Source: Ustulina deusta (Eukaryota; Ascomycota; Sordariomycetes; Xylariales; Xylariaceae). Taken from it: 64,000 bases of DNA. Below the pieces are notes generated by a model that worked only from the letters and a program-made list of their open reading frames with translations, was not told the origin of the DNA and did not search any database. Of this stretch, positions 45,454-57,141 are shown piece after piece; positions within the stretch are counted from its first letter, which is position 1; each line of letters opens with the position of its first letter. The stretch is from contig JAJNNX010000010.1 in NCBI GenBank assembly GCA_023159155.1, forward strand, positions 868,001-932,000. Direction: 5' to 3'. The position numbers were made by a program, and so were the translations under genes.

Positions 45454-46908
45454 TTAGCCAAGGACAATGTCTTCAACAAGCCCAGTCTTGCGATCTTCGA
45501 CCGACTGATAACGATCCTTGATGTCCTTGGTCTCTGGTTCTTGCTCTACCACTCGAACAAACTCCAAGGTCTTTAACTTGTAATCCTGCCCGGCGCCCTT
45601 CTTCCACGCTTCGAAACGCTTGCGCAAAGCCAACTCATGATCTCCTTCCTTGATTCGGATCATGGCTTTGTCACTCTGATCCAGCCCCTTAACTGCTGGC
45701 TTCATCATGAAGAGCGTCTCCACGTTCTGCCACGATCTTGAAATTGTGACCCAGCCGGGCTCTGACACTGGCGGGAGATGTGGAGAGTCAATCTGGACTG
45801 CGAGCTTTTGAACTGCAGCACGGTCTTCCCGTCGGTATTGCTGGGCACAGTAGTAGCCTCGACATCCGTTGTGACACGGCTCGAAGACGACGATGTCAAC
45901 GAGAGGATTAATATCTTGGGAGCGCAAGGGAATGCCTATTGATGGGTGTATAGTCATGCCATTTTGCCCAAAGAGTTTCTGGTAGCATTGAGTGGCGACA
46001 TAGGCCGACATCCGGCATGCCATGAACCAAGTTGGAAACTTATTCTGGATCCCAAAACTATGGGCATGTCCTAGAATTGATGACCTGTTGCAAATATACG
46101 TCAAACGGGGCTGGACCGCTGCTTCCCAGATCATCAATTTCAGCTCTGGTGGGAGATCCGGGTATTTGTGGAATGCGTCGAGAGGCTTTGCAAGTCGAGC
46201 CGAACGACGAAGTGACCCGGTTACAAAGCTCGTCTTCGTCACACTCTTCTTCCGTCTCTTGTGGATACGGTTGTTGTTGTTGCTTAAAGCAGCTGCTAGG
46301 GCTGTTGATGGGGACGGTTCTCGGGTGGCTCGAGTTTTGGCGCGAATGCGATCTGACCGACGGGGAACACAGAGGTCACCAATTGTTGGATGTCCGTTTT
46401 CTTCCGACTCTTCGTTTCGTGGCTCCGAAGGTTCATTTTGGTCTTCAACTGCCTCAAGGTCCTGCTCGTGGTTCTCTTCGCCGTCCGCCTCCGTCGGTCC
46501 GTAATCAACGTCTTGAGCCTCCTCGAGACGTGAAGTGGTCGTTGCTGACCCCCCGTTCCTAGTGGTGGCAAGGCGCAGTCTGTTCTGCGCTTGGCTCTGA
46601 CTTGATGGACTTCCTACTAGGATGTTGTCAAAATAACTTTTTGTCGTAGATCGCGTCTGGGGCCGGGAGAGGTCTGCTGTGCCGAACAAAACGTTTGATG
46701 GCACGCCAAATTGAGGCGTAGACATGAGGGCATTGTTCTCCGTCTCCATCTCCCCGGGGACCTCGTTCACATGGCCGGGCCTTAAAGGCGTCAAGCTGGG
46801 AACGGCCCCTGCCGTCGGTTCTATCCCAGTCGAATTATCATGGCTGGCCTCTCCTTCTCCTCTATCCGCAACTCTAGGTCGCCGCGGCCCTCTCCTGGCG
46901 GGCGACAT
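45454..46908 (-). CDS. 2EXR-domain protein
   Basis: A single exon encodes 484 residues. The 2EXR domain begins near residue 246 with FHKYPDLPPELKLMIWEAA followed by VQPRLTYI, the standard F..LPpELR.mIWe......R pattern of this fungal family. The rest of the domain includes the Cys-rich segment FEPCHNGCRGYYCAQQY. The first 240 residues are low-complexity and charged: an acidic stretch (ADGEENHEQDLEAVEDQNE), a basic cluster HKRRKKS (216-222) that could be a nuclear localisation signal, and RRSARLA. 2EXR proteins are numerous in Pezizomycotina and their biochemical function is unknown; the F-box-like LPPE start has led to comparisons with F-box proteins. There is no signal peptide or membrane segment. 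Confidence 0.85.
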   Translation of the reverse strand: MSPARRGPRRPRVADRGEGEASHDNSTGIEPTAGAVPSLTPLRPGHVNEVPGEMETENNALMSTPQFGVPSNVLFGTADLSRPQTRSTTKSYFDNILVGSPSSQSQAQNRLRLATTRNGGSATTTSRLEEAQDVDYGPTEADGEENHEQDLEAVEDQNEPSEPRNEESEENGHPTIGDLCVPRRSDRIRAKTRATREPSPSTALAAALSNNNNRIHKRRKKSVTKTSFVTGSLRRSARLAKPLDAFHKYPDLPPELKLMIWEAAVQPRLTYICNRSSILGHAHSFGIQNKFPTWFMACRMSAYVATQCYQKLFGQNGMTIHPSIGIPLRSQDINPLVDIVVFEPCHNGCRGYYCAQQYRREDRAAVQKLAVQIDSPHLPPVSEPGWVTISRSWQNVETLFMMKPAVKGLDQSDKAMIRIKEGDHELALRKRFEAWKKGAGQDYKLKTLEFVRVVEQEPETKDIKDRYQSVEDRKTGLVEDIVLG

Positions 46909-49900
46909 CTGTATATACCAAACTTTATATTCGTCGTAGTCAGGCTATAGTAGATTGTTATCTTGGGGCTAGGTCTAGTGGGCGAAGTTTGGTAGAGTAA
47001 CCGAGTTGTCAAGGATATTGGCAGGTGGGCCGAGGTTGACCTATTTTTAGCAAAAGTCAGCTTTCGGTGACTATCTACTTGAGACAAGAGGATGCCGAGG
47101 GGATTGGGAACATGATGTTGAGTAATGGTCAGGCTAAAGTACGGCTGTTTTCTTTTCTTCTTTTTCGACTCACGAGCTGGAGTGCAACGTCGGCATTGGC
47201 GAAATGGGAAGATTGGTGAATAGCATGAAAGTTACTGACAGAGCAGGACTCCAGCACAGGGTAAACCAGAGATAGAGGCTCAAGGTTGAGTATGAATGAA
47301 AACCTAGCACGAATTATGGGCTTGATGCTGTGATTCGATGCAAGCGACCACACGATTTTCCGGCGGCTTAGTCGAAGGGAGTGACAGAGCAACACCGAGA
47401 GCGGAGAGACGATGGAGGAGTACAACGCAGGAGGGCGGTGGAGGGCGGTGGAGGCCGGGTCGAACGGGGGCCGAGGCAAGATGGGATGACTTCACAGAGC
47501 ATGTAATGCCGTGATCTTGACGAGAAGCTGGTAGATGGATACAAACCAACGCCGCTGTCGGCAATGCTACTGACGAGAAATTGATGTACGGCCGGGGACC
47601 AAAAAAGCCTTGGGAAAGTCAAGTAAAGTCTGGAGGCCATGAAATGCAGAATGTAGCGATGTGAGAGTGCGGGGCCTTGAATGTTAAGCTAAGCGTTGGC
47701 CGATTTTTGGAGGGGTCTGGTGATGGTGTCTTCTTGATAAGAGCAGTAACGAGAGCAAGCTAGCACCTAAAGTAGCGATAGCGAATGACTGCCATTCCTA
47801 CTTAGGGTAGAAGATCAGCTTAGAGTGTCCACAAAGGTTCACTCAGTATGCGTAGAATACAGTTGCAAGTCCCTAGCACACATGTGCATGTACATTTAGG
47901 TATTATCGACCCTACAAGGTACATATATACTTCGGCAGGTACTAGCCCTCCCTCCAAAAGAGTTTAATTGGTTGCAGACTTTTGCCTCAGGAATTATACT
48001 AACAGCAATGGAAATATATATATTTCAGTAGTTGATATATATGTAGCTTAGATTTTGGTATTCTTCTATATACATTATCTATTCTAACAATGTAGGTAGT
48101 GTGCACAAGGTAATTGGGAAAAGTTGCGGGTAAGTCGCCTACTTGTAGACCTTACCTTTGCACCTGAGGCCAACGTCCCCTACTGCGTCAAAACAATTTA
48201 TGGGGATAGGTAGTTAGGATATCTTGGATGTCCCAGACAGGTAAATCGTCTTTTTATGGACGTTCCGCCTTCATGCAAGCCATGTTGTTAACACGGTTCA
48301 AGAACGTAGAATATGATCTCAACAACGAGTCCACAAATTGTAACCTAACCCACAGGACACCTACCAGGTACCTACTAGGAACCTATAAGTCCCTAGCGTA
48401 TTCCGTGCGCAGTTAACCATTCGGCTAGTCCTCCATTCTATCTACAACACCAGAAGACCAGATTGCCAAGACCATCTCGACACAGATGGAGGGCAAGACA
48501 ACAAGAGCAAGGCGTTACGTCATATTTGCGAAGACCTCCAATAAGAAAACAGTACCACAGGCACTCGCTAGAGCACGAGCACCGCAATTTGCCTATGTAT
48601 CTTATTTACCCATTCAGATTCACCGGTCCAAAGCGTCACCCAGCACGGCCGACTGCAGTTACGTTACTGCACCTACGGTACTACCAAGGTAGGTAGGTAC
48701 CTATAGGTATACAGGTAGGACTGCAACCCTCCTTGGTCTTGTCCGTTCACGGTAGAGTACATGCTCATTTATTACATCCTCAAGAGCTTTTCAGTTCAAT
48801 TGTCATTAGCCACAAAATTGAACTGCTGCACACCAATCCTCAGGCTCTCAATTTAGCCAGCATTGGCGCAGTGCCAGAGAGGCATCGTGTTGGACATAGA
48901 AAGAGGGGTGCATCTACGACTTGGACAAGAGGATCTCAGCCTTAGCTCCAGAGGGTGGGGTCTCAAGCCCGGGATATGGTGACGCTAGGTTACATAAGGC
49001 TAGCCTCTGTCCTATAGGAGCGGAGTGTACCTATCTACCGAGCCGATCGAGTACATCCTGGCCCAGACATGCCAGACCATCCATCCATCTACACTTTGGG
49101 CAGCATTAGATCAAGTCCATATTTGACGATTAGCTTCTACCACCACAAGTTAAAGTCGCAGACATGACAAATTAGATGTCATAGCACGACGGCAACATGG
49201 GACGCAATTACTAATAACCGTCGCTTTACCCCTTTAAATATGCATTGGAGCGTCAGCTCTACTCTACTTTAACCACGTCGAGGTGGCGCCATGCTTCGAC
49301 CGCCGCAACTGGCCGAAGGTAGACGTGCTTAACCCGGTTGATGTGGCCTGACAGGCCGTGCCATGTTCGGGGTCCATTGGGCATCTTCGTCCATCTCACA
49401 TCGTACTTATGCATCTGCTCTGGCCACTTAGCAGCTTGTCCTCCTCCGCCAGACCCTTGGGAAGACCCCTGTTCTGTCTGCAGGAGAGTCGCATGGGCCA
49501 CGGCTCATCGAAGCAAGGACGTCATGGTATAGCACATATTCGGGGGAGGGGGTGTCGCCAAAGGAAGTTTGCAGTGGGCACGCATATTATACACCAAGTA
49601 TATATCTTCTGCATGAGGCAAACAGCTATGCAATCGCCACTAGATTCCTCAGTGTGACCAGATCTTTCTTTCACCCTCTCCCCCATCTTGTCGTACCAGA
49701 TCACGAAGCATTCAAGATGCCCCTGGACAGCCCCATGACCCTTGCTTGAGCCTCTCGAGCCTTGTCGAGGCTGCCATCGCACTATCGATATAACCTGATG
49801 AATAACAGATGCAGAGGCAATGGTGACTCCAATTCCCGATTCTCTGTCTATCCTTAACCCATATTAACCAAAAGGGCAGAATCCCACGACCAAAAACGCA

Positions 49901-49966
49901 CAGCCTCAAGAGCCGAACCAAGAGAAACCTACACACTCAACTATAAAACCAACCTTCCAGATTAAT
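46909..49966. other. Gene-poor 3-kb region
   Basis: No gene with recognisable features was found. Minus ORFs at 47129-47640 overlap each other in different frames and lie where the 5' leader of the 2EXR gene is expected. Plus ORFs at 48463-48696 lack support. TACCTAGGTA-type words recur (48355-48385, 48688-48720). A TATA-like CTATAAAACC occurs at about 49940, just before the cysteine-rich mini-gene. Confidence 0.45.
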
Positions 49967-50008
49967 ATGAGATGTGTCACGCGTGGCGTTGGTGGTACTA
50001 TTGCTTGA
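49967..50008 (+). other. Overlapping upstream ORF, 13 codons
   Basis: An ATG at 49967 lies five bases before the mini-gene ATG and opens a different frame that ends at TGA 50006-50008, inside the mini-gene. If translated, it would compete with the main start; it may also mean that the annotated start is wrong. Confidence 0.4.
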
Positions 50009-50172
50009 CGTGTGGCCGCGGCCCTTTGAATGGAGAGGCCGTATACTCCTGGAGAACATCGTGCGACTCCGACTACGTCGAAACGCCATATTGTCCGAAT
50101 CTAGTCTGTGAAGACCACACCTCACATGGAGCCGATTGTCTGGAGTACGGGATGTACCACAAATGGTACTAG
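49972..50172 (+). CDS. Cysteine-rich mini-protein, 66 residues
   Basis: A single small frame encodes 66 residues with seven cysteines (2, 11, 14, 31, 41, 46, 56) and four histidines. The opening MCHAWRWWYYCLTCGRGP contains C-x8-C-x2-C, and ETPYCPNLVCEDH gives C-x4-C, so a zinc-binding or disulfide fold is likely. It has no signal peptide, because the Cys follows Met directly and no hydrophobic core is present; this makes an intracellular zinc-type protein more likely than a secreted one. The aromatic density (W5, W7, W8, Y9, Y10) is striking. The reading frame could be incomplete if introns exist. Family not recognised; the MC-x8-C start is shared with the minus-strand gene at 52.4-52.8 kb. 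Confidence is limited by the short length. Confidence 0.55.
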   Translation: MCHAWRWWYYCLTCGRGPLNGEAVYSWRTSCDSDYVETPYCPNLVCEDHTSHGADCLEYGMYHKWY

Positions 50173-50583
50173 CTTCAGGGTATGGAGAGAGAGGGTGGAT
50201 CGGTCGGTTCAAAAGCGTTATGTGGCTGGAAGATAAAAATAAAAAAGACAAAACAAAACAAAAAAACAACTGCCGTTTTGGGGTTCCCGCCAGCGATGTG
50301 TCTTCTGGGGTATGCGATCTCTCAGTGGTCCTTTTGACTTGAGGGGTTACTTGTCTATCACAGACCTCGCTGAAGGTATAGGTTAAAGCGATGGCGGCCG
50401 AATAATGGTCGGTGTATTGCCAACTTCGGTCAGTACAGCTGAAGAAAACGTATTGTTCTACTCTTTCGTAATGCTATGTCCTTTCCAACTATGGTGTGGT
50501 TTTTTAAACGTAGTGGTGTCTCCGTTACACGCGCCTTCATAAGTCGCCCTCGCCCTCGCCCTAGACGGCGATCCACCATGTCA
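50173..50583. other. Convergent intergenic region
   Basis: This 0.4-kb gap lies between the mini-gene stop and the 3' end of the His/Arg-rich gene. It contains an A-rich run (50233-50270). A minus frame at 50430-50894 extends across it but is an alternate frame of the neighbouring gene. Confidence 0.5.
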
Positions 50584-51397
50584 TCAATTCGCGTGCTCGT
50601 AGTTATGCAACCAGTCGCTGACTTTCTCGTGGGGATTCGCATGGCCGTGTCCCCGGTTCGTGTGCCTTTGGTGGCTACTACCTTCGTGGCTTTTGCTCCG
50701 GTGATGGTGGCGACGATGATGTGACGAATGATCACGGTGCTGGCTGCGGCGATGGCCCTGCTCGCCTTTCCTCTCGTTTCGGTAGCCATTCGATGACTTG
50801 TTTCGTCTTGGTACACTTCTGTCGTCTCGAGGCTTTTCCTCTTCGTAGTATTCTCTCGACGCGTAGTCTCTACTTCCTTCATTGTTGAGGGCAACGGCAG
50901 GGCTTAGAACGGTGCTTGATGGGCCGTAATACTGCAATTCGCTTTGGATAGGTTGGTGCACGACGTAAGGGCTAGCGGGATAAGTGGTGACGGCGGTGTT
51001 CAGAGGATGAGGCATGTTGGGAGTCGTGAGGGACAGATATTGAGGGTTCGTCCCGGAATCAGAGCCTGATATCGTCCACTGATAACCTACAGTCAGTCTG
51101 TCAGCGGGTCAGCATTCAGCGATTTTCCAAATATGCCTTACCTTCTGGTGTTAGTCTGGCTTGGTACTGGAACCGACCACTACTATGAGCGTCTAACACT
51201 GGTTCAGACCAAGTGAAAACTCTGGGCACCGGGTCCTGAGATATTTCATCAGAGATCCGATCCTTAGCATCGGAGATAGAACTCTCATCTCCACCGCTGT
51301 GGTGACAGGCTTCGCGTCCATGTCTATGACGACGACGATGATGAGACCGTGAATGTTTTGATGTTCGGTCATTGTGATCTGTTGCTTCTCGCGCCAT
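50584..51397 (-). CDS. His/Arg-rich low-complexity protein with conserved-looking core
   Basis: Two exons, complement(50584..51086, 51142..51397), encode 252 residues. The intron (GTAAGG...CTGTAG, 55 nt) joins RLTPEG to YQWTISGSDS in phase. The first 35 residues are charged and His/Arg-rich (KHSRSHHRRRHRHGRE). Residues about 60-95 form the only ordered-looking part: VPRVFTWSEPVLDAHSSGRF and YQARLTPEGYQWTIS. The second half is disordered, with Tyr/Pro-rich sequence followed by a long His/Arg/Ser stretch (HRDHSSHHRRHHHRSKSHE), ending DWLHNYEHAN. I chose ATG 51397 (AAACATGGC context); an in-frame ATG at 51445 would add 16 residues. I do not recognise the family. Metal or nucleic-acid binding is possible from composition alone. 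Confidence 0.68.
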
Positions 51398-52410
51398 GTT
51401 TCCCCCCCTAATAGAGACGTGGATCAACGCTCGGCAGTAGGGCATTCGGGAGCAGACGCAGTCTCAAATCTCGCCCGATGAAGGTGGTGCGTGATTAAAT
51501 GTGATAATGCCCAAGATCGGGGACACCTTGTCTGCCTCGTCTGCCTTGGCACTTAGCATTGGGAATTTAGTCCTCGATGGAGCGTGGCTATGAGATGAAA
51601 CTTCGAGTTGCTCAACGTTGCGGCCACAGTAACCGGTATCTATGGCTATTGCGACGAACCTATTGTGAGGCGAGCAGGGATAGATCGTAAAGGGAATTGA
51701 CAATTCCCATCTCGGGGGGGAGCTTCAATGCATCTATTTGGACATACGAAAGGACAACTCGAATAGCGCATTGTGGATCTGTAATATGCGGGAATTGGGT
51801 CTAATTCTTACTGGGTATCATTGCAGTCTTACCCAGTCTGCATGGTCAACTAGATAAGAATCACCAAGGCATATAGGGACCAGTAGCACTCGTTGGTGAT
51901 TATTAATGGTTATCATAAAACCAAACAGTGAGGAGTAAGCACGCGGAAAGGATCAAGAAGTATTGAAATGCAAGTACCTGACCAGTTGTACAACTTAAGG
52001 CTGTCACATACGCAGCGCCTTGCATAAATTAGATTCATGCATCATGGCAAAAGTGAGGCTAACCAAAACTTTTCTTATTAATTTTGCCGAGTCTTGGTAG
52101 GGATGCCTAAAGTGCATTTCTAATGAGTGACGCTGGTGACATAATCAGCCAATAAACCTTCCTTGCGTCATTTCCTCACCGAGAAGTGAAGGAAACAAGC
52201 CAGGATTTAATGCCGTGAACAGAAAAGGGGCTATAGGTACCTACCTAGGCAGCCCAATCCATTCAGGGGGGTTTCGTCAACACCAAAATCTGCCAACACT
52301 GCATCTTTCCCAATGCTTGAGCACCTTAACAAGATACGCCACGATTTCTGGAAATTTTCAATTTAAACACTTAGCGTCCGTCAGGGATATACGAGCCTAT
52401 CCATTAACTG
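51398..52410. other. Intergenic region
   Basis: This 1-kb gap lies between two minus-strand genes. A plus ORF at 52215-52475 has no supporting features and overlaps the end of the next gene. Presumed promoter of the His/Arg-rich gene and 3' region of the cysteine-rich gene. Confidence 0.45.
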
Positions 52411-52770
52411 TTACCATCGACCTACAGAAACATATTCCATCGGATTTTGCGCTGAATTTACATCCCACTTTCTAGATAGTAATGCGCTGGCTTTCGTTTT
52501 CACAATAAATCTGATATACCGTACTAACCTACCCGCCAGACGTAGATAGCCATTCGTTGTCTTTGAGATTGACGACGGTGATGGATCACCGTAGTATAAG
52601 TGGCACCGTTCACACGCGATTGGTATTGAAGATGTGTTAGTGGTGACAACCTGTATCGGGCACTTTGCTGTCGCATCAAAAATGGAGCAAGGGTGTTTTA
52701 GAGTGAAGTGGTACCCGAGGACATTATTGCAGCAATGGCAATACACTTTTCGTTTTTCTAGTCGACACAT
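52411..52770 (-). CDS. Cysteine-rich small protein (MC-x8-C start)
   Basis: An open frame of 119 residues starts MCRLEKRKVYCHCCNN. Cysteines fall at 2, 11, 13, 14, 28, 37, 53 and 56, ending with the pair CERCHLYYG. The spacing C-x8-C-x-C-C, then HPC, KCP and CERC, resembles a widespread group of short Pezizomycotina proteins that begin MCR...Y.CGC and carry PC..F.....CP and CxxC; I recall the pattern but no function has been established for it. A zinc-binding fold is inferred. After about residue 60 the frame lacks cysteines (SPSSISKTTNGYLRLAG), and a possible donor (GGTAGGTTAG near 52532) suggests the true C-terminus may be spliced differently. There is no signal peptide. Confidence 0.62.
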   Translation of the reverse strand: MCRLEKRKVYCHCCNNVLGYHFTLKHPCSIFDATAKCPIQVVTTNTSSIPIACERCHLYYGDPSPSSISKTTNGYLRLAGRLVRYIRFIVKTKASALLSRKWDVNSAQNPMEYVSVGRW

Positions 52771-54259
52771 ATTGCAAAGCTAGACACCACTTTTAGGGGG
52801 GAAAGGAGTATTTGTAAATCGTACTGGCTGCATAAAGCTAGCAATCTTGAAGACCTGGGATATTTATAGTCAAGACCTGGAGTGGTGTTTATAGACAAAG
52901 AAGACTATCAAGGAAGAGTAGTGTAGTTGCATTGTGATTGCTCTGCGTCTGATTACTGGACGGTAATCTTATATTGTCCAGTAATTTTATATTCTTAAAA
53001 ACTTAGTGGACCTATTGTGGCAATAACTTCATTCTTGGGTAGTAGGCTTGGTATATTATCAATATACATTTTTGCGCAAGGAGTCTACTAATCCCTACAA
53101 CTCTACTGGCGACATCTGCTAACAAGAGACAGAACAAATCCTTTGTTCTAGAAGTAGTCACATAAAATTGTGGTTACAGTGTTCGAACTCGAGCTTTGTG
53201 CTACTTGTACTCTGGGGTTACAAAGGTATGTCTTGTCATCCGTACCTAGTCATACAAGACTATTATCTATTATTCAGATCTTGGCGGGTAAAGAGACAGA
53301 GTTCACTGGACATCGGTCTAGTTGTTATTCTTTCTTTCTTTTCAAAACCTTTTTTTTAAACTCAATAAATAAAATAAAATAAATTCTATTATTTATTCAA
53401 TGGAACCTTTAGACCCTACGCATTTAACTATATTTCAGGAATATTTAAGACTTAGCTAAATGTTATATCCTCGCAAACAACCATTTATTGCGTCTTGGTC
53501 ATTATTTTGTTCTTTACTATAGAATTTCAACTGTATTAGTAAGGATTGTTGGGAAGGTACGGGGGGAGTGCGTATATTACACCTCGCAGTGGATGCCTGT
53601 CAATTAATCTCCATCCTTCTTACAACTTCACTTGACCACTCAATGCGACAACAATATCGGACATTTTTTTCACGCAGTGGGGCCTAGAGTTACGATAAAA
53701 TAGTACATATAGTAGAATATGAGCAAGTAGACTTAGGGTAGGTCAACTTAAAATTGTTGAGTTTGTAAAGTAGCAGGCTCGAAATGGATAGCCTATAGGT
53801 AGGAGACAGAAGATGTTCTATATTGTGATGAAATATCAACCTGGTTGATATGGAGAAATGGGGTTAATGCTTGCCATCTTCTGCAAGAGTATTGCCTAGA
53901 ATGTTATTGGTGTAATATGCTCACGAGTTTGTACTGTACTAGGTAGTCTACTATTCCTTTAGACCTGAAAGTCGCGCGGCCGCCATGTGACTACCAGGAA
54001 AACATAGAGCACGCCTATTGCTTTTCGCTATGTTCCTCAATACGCATAAAACGTCACAATATCGAAAAGAGAGGAATTAAATCTATGGTTGGGCGTAGGT
54101 ATGATACATAAACCGGTTAACCGTCAGAGTTTGGGATGTGACAGGGGTGATATCTAGACGAGACGCCGCTATAAACCATGTTATACTGGAACTACCGCCC
54201 CGAACGCCTGCTCATATCATGAAATATTCGTTAATGTATCGTAGCCATAAGGGCTTAGA
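52771..54259. other. Intergenic region, AT-leaning
   Basis: This 1.5-kb gap precedes the 3' end of MGM1. It includes an AT-rich patch (53340-53400, AATAAAATAAAATAAA type). Short ORFs near 53168-53382 have no features. No gene is supported. Confidence 0.5.
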
Positions 54260-57141
54260 TCAAAATATTCCCCATCGCCCCCGTTCTTTCTCGTTATTTG
54301 GCTTTGAGCTTCTCTTCACTCTCTCTCGTTCTCGGCCCTCAAGCTGCCTTAGACTATCCATTTTCTCGAGAACAAGTTCAAGAAGTTCCTTCCGCTTGAT
54401 AACTTCCAGGTGTTTTTTGATCTTTGGGTCTTCTTTGGCGAATCTCTCAACTTCATCGTCGGACAAGTGGCGGCCGAGTCGCATATCTAGCTCTCGGGGG
54501 AAGTTGTAGTAGAACTCGGAAAGTAGTTCTACATTTAAAAAGAGCACTGCTGTCGAGGCTAGCTTCGTGGCAACTGCGTCAAGGAAGACTTCGGGGCAAT
54601 GATACTTGTTCTGCATGTTGGCGCACTGTTTGGACTTAACAGCAAGTAGACGCATTTTTAAGATATCGGCACGATCACGCAGGAATACAGCTTCACGACC
54701 TGTAACTTGTCAGCGAGGTCTGTTGATACGACAACCTGTGAGGAGGTACATACCTTTAGCGAGCAGAGAAGCACTAAACCCTCCAGCGCCAGTTTGACTC
54801 TCCCCTTCGACGATAACATCACCCTTTCGAGCCTTGTCGATGAAGTTTACTACTTCCTTCAGCTTTCGCTTCCCCCCTACGACCGTCTCTAGGTCTTTGA
54901 ATGCGCCTTCGCAAGCATGTAGCTCCTTCTTCAGGACTCCTTGGGCGTGGTCTCTCCCGGCGGTCCATTCACGTTCTTCCATATCAATGTCAAACTTGAA
55001 CGGTTTAATGCAATTCTCTACTTGATCACTGGTGCTGTAGAACCTGTCGTTTAGAATGCTTGATGCTGCTTCGGTAATGGCTTGGCGGGCAAAGGGATGG
55101 TTGACAAATGTCGACTGGCCGATGAGACTGTCTACATGAGACTGGATCGAGCTCGCTACTACATTTGTCGCCAGTCTGCCTACGCCAAGTTTGGTAAGTG
55201 CGGAGGTAGATGCGTCGAGTCGTCGACGCCAGTAGAGAGAGTTCGGGTCAGCTTTGGGAAGGTCAACCAAGCTGTCGGGTTCCGGAGGAGGAACGCTAAG
55301 GTCGTATATAGGCTTATTCCAATATTTCGCGGCGAGGAGATCCATGACTCGCTGATCAAGCTCGTTCTTTAGCAGCTCATGCATCTGAGGCCGTCCAAAC
55401 TCTTCGGCAAATTGTTTGAAAGAATGCTTGAAAGCATCCAAACTCTCAGCAAGATATGACTCGGCAGATAGGGGCCGATCATTGTATTGGACCTTGAACT
55501 CATAAGTAGCCTCTTCCAGCTCTTGGCGGATTGCATCACTTGTGCCTTGCAAGCTCGCTGACATAGTTTGCTCGAGAACATGCATCAACTTCTTTCGCAG
55601 AGTTAAAGTTCCTACAGCAACGTCCGAACCAGGCCCAAACTCCAAGGGGTGGGATGAGAAGTAGGCGTTTTCATTTTTGGTGATGGTCGATGTCAGGTTA
55701 CTGTCTCCCTTCTTGAAGAGTGCAGTAGTCAGTGGCGCGCGAGAGACTACACCAACGTATCCCAGCCGGAGTGGATATTGCTTATCATTTAGAATTGCCG
55801 CACCTCTTGCTGCATCGACGAGGTCCATCTTTGTCACGACTCCAATCGTCCGCTCGCCCCTAGGGTCAACCCTTCGGCTTGCTCGTAGTGCGGTCGAATT
55901 TGCTAGATCAACATCCGCGGCGGAAATTGCCAAGATTACATTGGGTGCCTGGATATATTTGTCACAAAGCTCTGAAATCTTTTGTTTGAGCTCAAGGGGC
56001 TGGTTTTGCCCTACAACCTGAATATAGCCGGGCAGGTCGATAAGAGAAAGATCAGGTACGTTTGGTGAAGAGATAGAAAGACGAATCGGATCATCTGAAA
56101 CACACTGCGCCTCGGGGACAGCCTGGTTCAGCTCTGTTAGGGTTCGCCGGATGGAAGAGAAGTCGAAAATTTTGCCCAGACCAAGATCGGGAAACTCGCC
56201 ATATTCGGCGCTGGAGCCCGGGGTGTTGATTAGGGTAAGTTCAATTGGTCTGCGTGTGACCATGTTGGAACCTTTGGGGAGGAATTCGTGTCCGACTATG
56301 GCTTCCAACACAGAACTCTTCCCAGAAGACTGAGATCCAATGACCACGATGGACGGCAGGGTCAAGGTATTCGACTGTCCAATCCTCGCTAGGATATTCC
56401 GGATCTCGATCATTTTTTTCGTCAGGACCATCATCTGGTCGTCTTTCGCAATCTCATCAGCATCTCGATCGTCATCTTCTCTCTGGTCGTAGCCGAATGC
56501 AAGAGCAGATGCTCCCGCAGCCGCACCAGCACCGGCTCTGCCTTGCTTCGGTGGCTCTTCACCGCCTGAGCCACCATCTCCCTTGCCAGTGCCAACCTCC
56601 TCGTGGGTCCTCAGTATCTTCTGCATCCATTCGGGTATTCCCACTTGATCCTTCGTGTTCTGCCATCCACGCATCGTCTGGTCGGCAACACCCTTCGCGC
56701 CATCGAATATACTTGTCGCCGAGCTGAACACTGTCTCCTTGGTGGTATTGACGACGTCCCAGGCATAGTTCCCAGCCTCTGAATGGCAGTACAATTAGCA
56801 GCCCAATACGGCACACGAGTGGGGGAGTCTGGAGACATACGAGTGGCTTGGTATTGTATCCATGCCAGCCCGCCTACCATAAAACCACCGGCCAGCGCAG
56901 GTATCCTGATAAACTTGACGACGAGCCTCGGCAAAAAGCGGGCGAAGGAGGCATTTCGCACAGCGACGGCATTGTGAAAGCAGTTCACTGGAAACCACAT
57001 GCGGCGTCTCGTGGCTCGGATGGCGGCGTCGGCTCGAAGGAGACCGCCAGAGGGCAGCTGGTGGTATTGACGCACCGCTCGGGCGGTGGCCGAACGCATT
57101 GCTGGAAGCCGTCCGGCCGTTGCGATAAGCCGTCCGCTCAT
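54260..57141 (-). CDS. MGM1: Mitochondrial inner-membrane dynamin MGM1/OPA1
   Basis: Three exons, complement(54260..54699, 54754..56778, 56841..57141), encode 921 residues. Mgm1 drives inner-membrane fusion and cristae maintenance. The N-terminal 60 residues are rich in Arg/Ala (RLIATAGRLPAMRSATARAVR), a matrix-targeting signal. A first transmembrane segment lies at about residues 80-97 (IPALAGGFMVGGLAWIQYQA). An Ala/Gly-rich stretch (AGAGAAAGASALAFGYDQRE, about 182-202) matches where the rhomboid protease Pcp1 makes the short form. The GTPase follows: G1 GSQSSGKS (248-255), G3 DLPG and G4 TKMD. The C-terminal GED-like part contains GREAVFLRDRADILKMRL and ELLSEFYYNFPRELD. Exon 3 was joined by GTATGT...TTACAG in phase 1. 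ATG 57141 (MSGRL) is the first in-frame ATG; upstream codons are not ATG. Confidence 0.95.

Noticed and set aside
50430..50894. 154-codon minus ORF
   Set aside because: It is an alternate frame of the His/Arg-rich gene, produced by repetitive codons.
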